Shown here one piece after another: positions 6,201-12,685 of a DNA stretch of 12,685 nucleotides. The translations under genes were made by a program, and so were the position numbers. The notes beneath the pieces are model-generated. The model ran no database searches. It was not told the origin of the DNA and worked only from the letters and a program-made list of their open reading frames with translations. How positions within the stretch are numbered: position 1 is the stretch's first letter; the number at the start of each line of letters is the position of its first letter. The DNA comes from DAIUFH01 sp036844705 (lineage in GTDB: Bacteria; Bacillota; Clostridia; Tissierellales; Tissierellaceae), in assembly GCA_036844705.1 (NCBI GenBank), contig DAIUFH010000066.1, positions 1 through 12,685 of the forward strand. The letters run 5' to 3'.

Positions 6201-7985
6201 TTAACCTTCTGAAAACTGGCTATTATATAGTCTCTCATATGTTCCTTTCAATGCTAAAAGTTCATCATGGGTACCTTTCTCAACAATATCCCCTTCGTCC
6301 ATAACCAAAATCTGGTCTGCATCCTTAATGGTGGATAGACGATGTGCGATAACAAAACTGGTTCTTCCTTTCATTGCTCTTTTCATTGCAATCTGTATCA
6401 ACATTTCTAAACGAGTATCTACACTACTGGTTGCTTCGTCCAAAATCAAAATCCGTGGATTGGCAAGCAAAGCTCTGGCAATGGTTAGAAGTTGTTTTTG
6501 TCCTAAAGATACATTGCTTCCTTCCTCATTGATCATCATATTATATACACCAGGCATTGTTTGAATGAAGTGGTGTACATTGGCATCCTTTGCCGCTTGT
6601 ACCACCTCGTCATGGGTAGCGTCCAATTTGCCAAAACGGATATTATCTTCAATGGTAGCATTGTAAAGCCAGGCATCCTGCAATACCATCCCAAACAACG
6701 AACGTTCAGCACTTCTACTCATATCATAAATACTTTCACCATCGATACGAATATCCCCTACATCCACATCATAAAATCTCATCAATAAATTGATGATAGT
6801 GGTCTTACCTGCTCCAGTAGCTCCTACAATGGCAATTTTTTGTCCAGATTCTGCTATTAGAGAAAAATCTTTAATGATTGGATTCTTCTTATTATAGGAG
6901 AACTGAACATGATTAAATTCCACGTGCCCCCTATATTTGGTTATATCCAATGAATTTCTCTTGTTCCTTTCTTCACTTTCCTCTGACTCTTCTAGAAAGT
7001 TTATGATACGCTCTATGGAAGCTGCAGCACTTTGCATCGCTGGTGTTAATTGTGAAATTTGTCCCATAGGATCGTAAATTAGCCAAATATACTGAACAAA
7101 AGCTTGCATATTTCCTAGAGCCATACCAGAGAATAGAACCGCATATCCTGTAAGAAGAATCATCACCACATAGGTAATATTAACCAATAACTCCATAATA
7201 GGTGAAATCAATGAAGATGTAAAATTTGCTTTAAAGCCAATCTTATTCATTCGATTGTTAATATCCTGAAATTGTTCAATGGTATCCTGCTCTGCATTGT
7301 AGAGTTTAACAACTGAAAATCCAGTATATCTTTCTTGAATATATCCGTTGAGCTCAGCCAATGTATTTTGCATACTTAGAAACGCACTTTGAGACCGCTT
7401 CATAATACGACTAGAAATCCATATGGATACTGGAATCATCAACATTGACAACAGCCCTAAGGGCAAAGAAATATACAACATCATAGCAAAAGTGGTAATG
7501 ATACTGGTTAGAGAATACACCATGCTTAGTAAACTTTGTTGTATGGCATTACTCACCGTATCCACATCATTGGTTACAGTATTTAGAACCTCACCCTGCT
7601 GATGGCTATCAAAATAGGACACTGGCAATCGGTTCATTTTCTGACTAATCTGTGTACGCAAATCCTTAAAGCTATTTTGTACACCACCAGCTAATAAATA
7701 GCTGGAAAAATAGGTGAGGGATTGTCTCAATAGGTTGAATATGGTCATAATCACTACAATCATCAATATATATCTTTGATTGACTCCAGCTCCCGGCACT
7801 CCTGCCATCATATCCTTTACATTTGCGCTAAGCTCTGTAATCGCCAATCCGATAATGAATGGATTCAAAGCACCAAGCATACTACCAATGGATGTGAATA
7901 TAACAGGAAGAATCAATAGGTACTTGTTAGAACGCATACATAGATTTATAAGCTTTCTTATTTTCATTAGTTTTGTTTCCTTCAT
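6201..7985 (-). CDS. ABC exporter half-transporter, catalytic-glutamate subunit of a heterodimer (LmrD/BmrD/TM288-like)
   Basis: Type IV (B-family) ABC exporter half: an N-terminal membrane domain with six helices (about 20-325) fused to a nucleotide-binding domain (about 352-590), 594 residues in all. Visible motifs are Walker A GATGAGKTT (388-396), Q-loop Q436, signature VSLGQ (492-496), Walker B ILILD with catalytic glutamate E517, D-loop SSVD and switch histidine H548. The signature departs from LSGGQ, as expected in the partner that completes the degenerate ATP site, while its own Walker B and H-loop are intact. The start overlaps the upstream partner's stop by 4 nt (ATGA), with AGAGGAGG just before it, so the two are translationally coupled and made in equal amounts. 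Likely substrates are drugs or other hydrophobic compounds, or peptides. A lipid flippase role cannot be excluded. Confidence 0.93.
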   Translation of the reverse strand: MKETKLMKIRKLINLCMRSNKYLLILPVIFTSIGSMLGALNPFIIGLAITELSANVKDMMAGVPGAGVNQRYILMIVVIMTIFNLLRQSLTYFSSYLLAGGVQNSFKDLRTQISQKMNRLPVSYFDSHQQGEVLNTVTNDVDTVSNAIQQSLLSMVYSLTSIITTFAMMLYISLPLGLLSMLMIPVSIWISSRIMKRSQSAFLSMQNTLAELNGYIQERYTGFSVVKLYNAEQDTIEQFQDINNRMNKIGFKANFTSSLISPIMELLVNITYVVMILLTGYAVLFSGMALGNMQAFVQYIWLIYDPMGQISQLTPAMQSAAASIERIINFLEESEESEERNKRNSLDITKYRGHVEFNHVQFSYNKKNPIIKDFSLIAESGQKIAIVGATGAGKTTIINLLMRFYDVDVGDIRIDGESIYDMSRSAERSLFGMVLQDAWLYNATIEDNIRFGKLDATHDEVVQAAKDANVHHFIQTMPGVYNMMINEEGSNVSLGQKQLLTIARALLANPRILILDEATSSVDTRLEMLIQIAMKRAMKGRTSFVIAHRLSTIKDADQILVMDEGDIVEKGTHDELLALKGTYERLYNSQFSEG

Positions 7986-9712
7986 CTCATTTCCTCCTCT
8001 GAAAGCTGTGAAGCAGCAATATCGTAATAAATACCACAGCTTCGAAGTAAATCTTCATGTTTACCTTCTCCCACGATTTCACCCTCGTTTAATACAATAA
8101 TCTTGTCTGCATGACGAATGGTTCCAATTCGTTGAGCCACTATAAGCATTGTAGCGTCTGCAATTTCTTCCCTAAGGCGTGTACGTAACTGTAAATCGGT
8201 AATATAATCCAGAGCGGAAAAGGAATCATCAAATATATAGATTTCAGGATTCTTTACAATAGCTCTCGCAATAGCCAAACGTTGACGTTGACCGCCAGAA
8301 AGATTGCTTCCGCCTTCACTAATTCTTTCTTCAAACCCATCTTCTTTTTTTGATATAAAGTCACGAGCCTGTGCAATTTCAGCAGCACGCTCTAGTTCCT
8401 GAATAGTTGCTTCTGGTCTGCCCAAGCGAAGATTTTCTACAATAGTTCCTGTAAATAATTGAGCTTTCTGAGGTATATATCCAATTTTTTCTCTTAAGAC
8501 TTGAATATTATAATCTCTTACATCTACGCCATCCACTAGTATCCTTCCCTCTGTCACATCGTACATACGAGGAATCAATTGAATCAATGTAGATTTACCG
8601 CTTCCTGTACTTCCAATGAAAGCCACAGTCTGACCCTTTTCAACGGTGAAACTAATATTTTTTAACATTGGCACATCGGAATCTGGATAAGCAAAAGTTA
8701 CATTTTCAAATTGGATTGTTCCCTTTTCATTAGTCTCAATAATACCATCCTTCAGATTCTCTGAAATACTAGGGGTACATTCCAATACACGTTGAATTCG
8801 CTGAGCGGAAACAGATGCTCTAGGATACATAATAAACAATACTGCCAGCATTAAAAATGAAAACAATATGTGGAAGATATAGTCTATAGAGGCATTTAAT
8901 GTGCCTACATCCAATGTTCCTTTTCCAATAGCATGGCTTCCTGCCCAAAGAACAATTACAATCATTGAGTTAAATATAAGGTAGAAGCCAGGTTGTGAAA
9001 TGGCAACGATTCTAAACACTTTTTTTGAAACGCCACAATATTCTTCATTGACCTTTTCAAATCGTTCTGCTTGAAGTCTTTCATTTCCAAAGGCACGTAT
9101 AACACGTAATCCAGATAAGGCCTCACGTAAATTTAAATTGATTTGATCCAATGTGCTTTGTTGGACTTTAGAATAAGCACGGGACTTACTACTAACAAAA
9201 TATACACCCAAACCTAAAATAGGAAGTGCAGAAATTGCCACCCAAAATATTTGGGGATTATTTTTCATAATTAGAACAATGCCACTGACAGTCATAATAG
9301 GCATGATAATGGCACTTCTTAGCATATTTTGTATAAATATCATTATTTGATAAGCATCACTAGTAGTACTGGTAATCAATGATGAGACACTGAATTGATT
9401 GAACTCTGTATGGGAAAATCCTTGTGTTTTCTCAAACATATCATTTCGAATATCCCGTATTACATTGGATGCAATACGGCTGTTGGCATAAGACATACAT
9501 ATTTCTCCTGTCATGCCAACAATAATAATGGCAATCATCAGACGTGCAATCCGCCACAGTAGATTTACATCTTGCCCAATCAATGCATCATTAATGATAT
9601 ATTTTAGCAGTGTAGGTAATCCCATCTGGATTAGCACAAAACCCCCCACACCCAAAACACTCAGTATTAAATATCTCTTATAACGCCATGTGTAATTTAA
9701 AATAAGTTTCAT
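7982..9712 (-). CDS. ABC exporter half-transporter, degenerate-site subunit of a heterodimer (LmrC/BmrC/TM287-like)
   Basis: First gene of the exporter pair, 576 residues from ATG at 9712. A longer frame begins with TTG at 9724, but GAGGTGG lies 3 nt before the ATG and overlaps those extra codons, so I chose the ATG. Membrane domain about 15-300, ATPase domain about 332-570. Numbered from the ATG: Walker A GSTGSGKST (367-375), Q-loop Q415, canonical signature LSGGQ (471-475), Walker B aspartate D495 followed by D496 where the catalytic glutamate should be, and Q527 where the switch histidine should be (VAQRIGTI). These two substitutions are the mark of the inactive site in LmrC/TM287-type subunits. 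The good signature here pairs with the good Walker B of the 6201-7985 product to make the single hydrolytic site. The last codons overlap the next start. Confidence 0.94.
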   Translation of the reverse strand: MKLILNYTWRYKRYLILSVLGVGGFVLIQMGLPTLLKYIINDALIGQDVNLLWRIARLMIAIIIVGMTGEICMSYANSRIASNVIRDIRNDMFEKTQGFSHTEFNQFSVSSLITSTTSDAYQIMIFIQNMLRSAIIMPIMTVSGIVLIMKNNPQIFWVAISALPILGLGVYFVSSKSRAYSKVQQSTLDQINLNLREALSGLRVIRAFGNERLQAERFEKVNEEYCGVSKKVFRIVAISQPGFYLIFNSMIVIVLWAGSHAIGKGTLDVGTLNASIDYIFHILFSFLMLAVLFIMYPRASVSAQRIQRVLECTPSISENLKDGIIETNEKGTIQFENVTFAYPDSDVPMLKNISFTVEKGQTVAFIGSTGSGKSTLIQLIPRMYDVTEGRILVDGVDVRDYNIQVLREKIGYIPQKAQLFTGTIVENLRLGRPEATIQELERAAEIAQARDFISKKEDGFEERISEGGSNLSGGQRQRLAIARAIVKNPEIYIFDDSFSALDYITDLQLRTRLREEIADATMLIVAQRIGTIRHADKIIVLNEGEIVGEGKHEDLLRSCGIYYDIAASQLSEEEMR

Positions 9713-9732
9713 ATTCCACCTCAATTTTTCTG

Positions 9733-9766
9733 AAAAAGAACAGCACCATGCACAAAGAGTATGCTG
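9733..9766 (-). terminator. Candidate weak terminator or leader hairpin between aroC and the ABC exporter operon
   Basis: Read on the minus strand, CAGCAT (9766-9761) can pair with GTGCTG (9746-9741, one T-G pair) across a 14-nt loop, immediately followed by TTCTTTTT (9740-9733). An alternative register, ACCAGCA with TGCATGGT (one bulged A), has more G-C pairs but is further from the T run. It sits 75 nt after the aroC stop and 21 nt before the exporter ATG. It could end the aro transcript or act as an attenuator in the exporter leader. The stem is short, so the call is tentative. I could not identify an exporter promoter in 9770-9840. Confidence 0.35.
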
Positions 9767-9840
9767 GTACCGTTTATAAGTATCTATTTCGTAACCTTGT
9801 TTTAAATCTCATAATAGTCTACAACAAAATATGGAGTTGG

Positions 9841-10911
9841 TCAATAGGTAATTAAATCTAGTATAACCAGTGCTGTAGCCGCTTCAACAACTGGTATGGC
9901 TCTAATAACTATGCATGGGTCATGGCGTCCACCAATATTAACTTCAATGTTCTCTTTCTTTTCCATGTCAACAGTTCTTTGAGTTTTAGCTATAGAAGGC
10001 GTTGGTCTAAACACTACTCTAAAAATCATAGGCATTCCATTGGTTATCCCGCCGGAAATGCCACCGTTATTATTTGTATAGGTTTTGACTATATCATCCT
10101 CGATATAGAATTCATCATTGGCTTCTGAGCCTGTCATTTCAGCAATATCGAATCCTTTACCAAATTCAATACCCTTAACACCCGGTATAGAGAAAATCAT
10201 TTGAGATAATCTACTTTCTACAGAATCGAAAAAAGGACTTCCTATCCCAGGTATTAAATTAATAACACAAGCTTCGATTATTCCTCCAATTGAGTCTGAT
10301 TCCTTCTTTATTTCTAAAATTAAATTTTCCATTTCAATTGCCTTATCTTTATCCAAAACAGGAATTGTTCTTTCTTTAAGTTCCATCAACAATTGCTCAT
10401 CAATTTGGGTCTCATTAAAGGAAGAATCTTTAACATTGCCTATGCTTTTTATATGGCTTCCTACAATTATATTTTGCTGTCTAAGGATTTGTTTGGCTAT
10501 GGCCCCAGCAAATACTAATGGTGCTGTAATTCTTCCTGAGAAATGACCCCCACCCCTATAATCATTATATCCATTATACTTCACTCTTCCAGTATAATCT
10601 GCATGACTAGGGCGGGCAATATTTCCCATATAGTCCTTTGATTTAATATCTTCATTTTTAATTAGAATACAAAGAGGTGTACCTGTAGTTCTATTGTTAA
10701 AATATCCACTCAATATGGTAAACTCATCCTTCTCATTTCTAGATGTTGTAGTTTTTCCTGTACCTGGTGCTCTCCTCTTCATTTCATCTCTAATTTCTTC
10801 AATATCTAATTCAAAGCCAGAAGGTAGTCCATCTATATTAATTCCTATAGCATTACCATGAGACTCTCCAAAGATAGACAGCTTTATATTATTTCCCCAT
10901 ATTGAACTCAT
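9841..10911 (-). CDS. aroC: Chorismate synthase
   Basis: Catalyses the last shikimate-pathway step, anti-1,4-elimination of phosphate from 5-enolpyruvylshikimate-3-phosphate to chorismate, with reduced FMN as cofactor, in the cytoplasm as a tetramer. The 356-residue length is normal. Family signatures are present in order: GESHGNAIGINIDGLPSG (15-32) with the conserved histidine H18; RRAPGTGKTTTSR (46-58); ARPSHADYTGRVKY (99-112) with the second conserved histidine H103; the RGGGHFSGRITA flavin-binding segment (119-130); and GRHDPCIVIRAIPVVEAA near the C-terminus (328-345). HFSGRITA in place of the proteobacterial RSSARETA form is usual in Clostridia. The gene starts inside the end of aroA, overlapping by 23 nt, with GGGGGA seven nucleotides before the ATG, so the two genes are one transcript and probably coupled. 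It supplies chorismate for aromatic amino acids and folate. Confidence 0.97.
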   Translation of the reverse strand: MSSIWGNNIKLSIFGESHGNAIGINIDGLPSGFELDIEEIRDEMKRRAPGTGKTTTSRNEKDEFTILSGYFNNRTTGTPLCILIKNEDIKSKDYMGNIARPSHADYTGRVKYNGYNDYRGGGHFSGRITAPLVFAGAIAKQILRQQNIIVGSHIKSIGNVKDSSFNETQIDEQLLMELKERTIPVLDKDKAIEMENLILEIKKESDSIGGIIEACVINLIPGIGSPFFDSVESRLSQMIFSIPGVKGIEFGKGFDIAEMTGSEANDEFYIEDDIVKTYTNNNGGISGGITNGMPMIFRVVFRPTPSIAKTQRTVDMEKKENIEVNIGGRHDPCIVIRAIPVVEAATALVILDLITY

Positions 10912-12166
10912 CTATTTTTCCCCCAAGCTTTTTAAAATCCTCCCAAAAATGAGGATATGACTTCTTAACAGCTTCGCTATTTTTTATTATGATTTCATCT
11001 TTACATTTGATAGAAGCAATAGCTAATGCCATGGCTATTCGATGGTCATTCCAGCTATCAACTACCCCACCAATCAAACTATCCTTTCCATTTATGACAA
11101 GTCCATCATCAAATTCTCTAACATCTGCACCTAATTTATTTAGTTCCGTTGCAATAGCGTTGAGGCGATCTGACTCCTTTATCCTCACCCTTGCTGCATT
11201 AACAATCTTGGTCTGACCATTACTTAGTGCTGCCAAAACTGCTAATACAGGAACTAAATCAGGACATTGTGAAGCATCTATTATGATACCTTTTGTGTTG
11301 GAAGCTATTGTTTTTATAAAGGTCTCATCTAGTGTTATGGTTCCTCCCATTTTATTAATTATATCTATAATCACCCTGTCACCTTGTAATGATTCCAAAT
11401 TCAAATTTCTAGATGTTATCTCCTCACCTAGTATACCTCCTACTAACCAAAACGCAGCTTGAGAATAGTCACCTTCAACCCTGTAATCTCTACCTTTATA
11501 CCTTTGATTTCCTTTAATAATAAATTCTTTATATCCATTATTTATAATTTCAATTCCATATCTATTCAACATATCTAAGGTCAAATCAACATATCCTTTT
11601 GATTCCAAATTAGTCGTTATTATTATTTTTGAATCCCCATCCAGTAACGGCAGACTAAATAACAAACCCGAAATAAATTGTGAACTGATATTACCTTCAA
11701 TTGCAAAATTGCCTGGTTTAAATTGTCCTTCTATATTCAAAGGCAAATTTCCCATATCATTAGAATACAAAATATCTTGTTTTTCAAAAATGTTATAATA
11801 TATATCAAGGGGACGACTCACCAGCTTTCCTCTTCCCACAAATCTTATATTCGCTGGTTGCACTAGAGCTATAGGTATTAAAAACCTAAGTGTAGAGCCA
11901 GATTCATTACAATCTATTGTTTCACCTGTTAATGCATTTATACTTCCTCTGATTATTAGTGTATCATCTATCCTTTCTATTTTAGCTCCTAAAATTTTCA
12001 TACCTTTACATGTTGCAATGATATCATCCGAAAAATTTACATTATCTATCTTACTTTCTTCATTACTAAGTGCAGCACATATTATCGCCCTATGACACAA
12101 GCTCTTAGATGGTGGAATAGAAATTTCACCTTTTAATAAAGAAGGTTTTATTTTTATGCAATCCAA
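10889..12166 (-). CDS. aroA: 3-phosphoshikimate 1-carboxyvinyltransferase (EPSP synthase)
   Basis: Transfers the enolpyruvyl group of phosphoenolpyruvate to shikimate-3-phosphate, the step before chorismate synthase, encoded directly downstream. The 425-residue protein shows the two-domain family motifs: IPPSKSLCHRA (17-27, K21 and R26 for PEP/S3P binding), ESGSTLRF (88-95, replacing the GNAGTAMR motif of the enterobacterial class), SSQFISGLL (161-169), CPDLVP with the catalytic-type aspartate D303, RIKESDRL (328-335) with E331, and DHRIAMA (374-380). The start appears to be TTG at 12166-12164: no ATG or GTG fits, the N-terminus aligns with family expectation, and AGGGG lies 8 nt upstream. 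The 81-bp gap to the peptidase gene has only weak promoter candidates, for example CTGAAA (12215-12210), 18 nt, CATAAT (12191-12186). Glyphosate sensitivity class cannot be assigned safely by eye. Confidence 0.96.
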   Translation of the reverse strand: MDCIKIKPSLLKGEISIPPSKSLCHRAIICAALSNEESKIDNVNFSDDIIATCKGMKILGAKIERIDDTLIIRGSINALTGETIDCNESGSTLRFLIPIALVQPANIRFVGRGKLVSRPLDIYYNIFEKQDILYSNDMGNLPLNIEGQFKPGNFAIEGNISSQFISGLLFSLPLLDGDSKIIITTNLESKGYVDLTLDMLNRYGIEIINNGYKEFIIKGNQRYKGRDYRVEGDYSQAAFWLVGGILGEEITSRNLNLESLQGDRVIIDIINKMGGTITLDETFIKTIASNTKGIIIDASQCPDLVPVLAVLAALSNGQTKIVNAARVRIKESDRLNAIATELNKLGADVREFDDGLVINGKDSLIGGVVDSWNDHRIAMALAIASIKCKDEIIIKNSEAVKKSYPHFWEDFKKLGGKIDEFNMGK

Positions 12167-12247
12167 AATATCAACCCCTAAGTCTATTATGCTAAAATTA
12201 TATTATTATTTTCAGTAGTCTCGTTGACGAAAGATGTTTTCAATTTA

Positions 12248-12685
12248 TCATCCTTTTATAAGGGCTTTAAATATTTCAACTGCTTCTTCTATTAAATCAT
12301 CATCAAAATCATATTCCGAATCATGTAACGGCGGTGAATTCTCACCTGCACTAATACGGAATATTGCTCCTTTAGTTAATTTCAATAGATGTCCAAAATC
12401 CTCTGAACCTCTTTGTGGCTCTTTCATATCGATAACAGGTATGTTAAGATTTTTACATATGTCAATTATCTTATTCACACTTTCAGGATGATTTGTAGTC
12501 TCTGGAAAAGTATCTTGATAGTCAAAGGAACACTTTAAACCCCATTTTTCAGATTCCTTTAAAGATAGCTTTTCAAGGTCATGTTGCAGTTTATTCATCT
12601 CATCTTCGTATTGACCTCTTATAGTCAATCGAAGCTTACCATGCCCAGCTGAGGTCCCAAATGCCAGCTTGCCAATATCTACCTG
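12248..12685 (-). CDS. M20-family amidohydrolase/metallopeptidase, C-terminal fragment (5' end outside window)
   Basis: The frame is open to the right edge and gives 145 residues of the C-terminal part of an M20D-type (N-acyl-amino-acid amidohydrolase) enzyme, cytosolic metal-dependent hydrolases that release free amino acids from N-acyl or peptide substrates. The fragment starts in the end of the dimerisation (lid) domain, including 'GKLRLTIRGQYEDEMNKL', and continues into the returning catalytic domain. There 'RGSEDFGHLL' supplies a conserved glutamate/aspartate metal-site neighbourhood, and a 'PPLHDSEYDFDDDLI' style block near the end carries the conserved late histidine. It closes with a helix 'EEAVEIFKALIKG'. 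The TTG at 12628 is an internal codon, not a start, since the reading frame and domain continue upstream of it. It precedes aroA by 81 bp on the same strand. Substrate is unknown; aminobenzoyl-glutamate or hippurate-type hydrolases look similar at this end. Confidence 0.85.
   Translation of the reverse strand, partial: QVDIGKLAFGTSAGHGKLRLTIRGQYEDEMNKLQHDLEKLSLKESEKWGLKCSFDYQDTFPETTNHPESVNKIIDICKNLNIPVIDMKEPQRGSEDFGHLLKLTKGAIFRISAGENSPPLHDSEYDFDDDLIEEAVEIFKALIKG

Noticed and set aside
7780..8100. Plus-strand open frame of 106 codons spanning the junction of the two ABC exporter genes
   Set aside because: It lies antisense to two well-supported coding regions with strong domain motifs; no Shine-Dalgarno and no recognisable protein pattern.
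9713..9724. TTG at 9724 as the start of the first ABC exporter subunit
   Set aside because: The Shine-Dalgarno GAGGTGG falls inside those four codons and is well placed for the ATG at 9712.
12248..12628. Treating the peptidase fragment as a complete 126-residue gene starting at TTG 12628
   Set aside because: The same frame stays open to the window edge and the upstream residues continue the M20 fold, so the gene is truncated by the window rather than short.

Overview
This window comes from an AT-rich, low-GC Gram-positive bacterium, most likely an anaerobic member of the Clostridia or a related Firmicutes class. The basis is strong AGGAGG/GGGGG-type ribosome binding sites, frequent AGA codons, a YtvI-type membrane protein, a guanine-class purine riboswitch ahead of a PbuG/AzgA-type permease, and an aroA-aroC arrangement with clostridial-looking motifs. 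I cannot name the genus from sequence alone.

Layout, left to right. (1) Positions 1-2960, minus strand: an oligopeptide ABC importer, with a substrate-binding lipoprotein (oppA-like) followed by an OppB-type permease cut by the window edge. A perfect 28-nt palindrome lies between them. (2) 3238-4281, minus: a lone AI-2E/YtvI-family polytopic membrane protein. (3) 4282-4691: a 410-bp gene-free stretch holding a guanine-class riboswitch and further RNA structure upstream and downstream of it. It leads into (4) 4692-6110, plus: an NCS2 purine permease, the only plus-strand gene, closed by a strong, probably bidirectional terminator at 6122-6156. (5) 6201-9712, minus: two translationally coupled half-size ABC exporters forming a typical asymmetric heterodimer (LmrCD/BmrCD/TM287-288 type). 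(6) 9841-12166, minus: aroA and aroC, the last two steps of the shikimate pathway, overlapping by 23 nt. (7) 12248-12685, minus: the C-terminal part of an M20-family amidohydrolase running off the right edge.

The genes are ordinary core metabolism and transport: peptide uptake, purine uptake, export, and chorismate synthesis. The most interesting part is non-coding. The riboswitch at 4526-4592 is preceded by a possible three-way-junction RNA (4451-4542) whose closing 8-bp stem uses exactly the nucleotides of the aptamer's P2 5' strand, so the two folds exclude each other. It is followed by complementary segments that make a plausible translational on/off platform. These are manual pairings, not computed folds. 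I found no prophage, transposon, CRISPR array, tRNA or rRNA, and no obviously new protein system.
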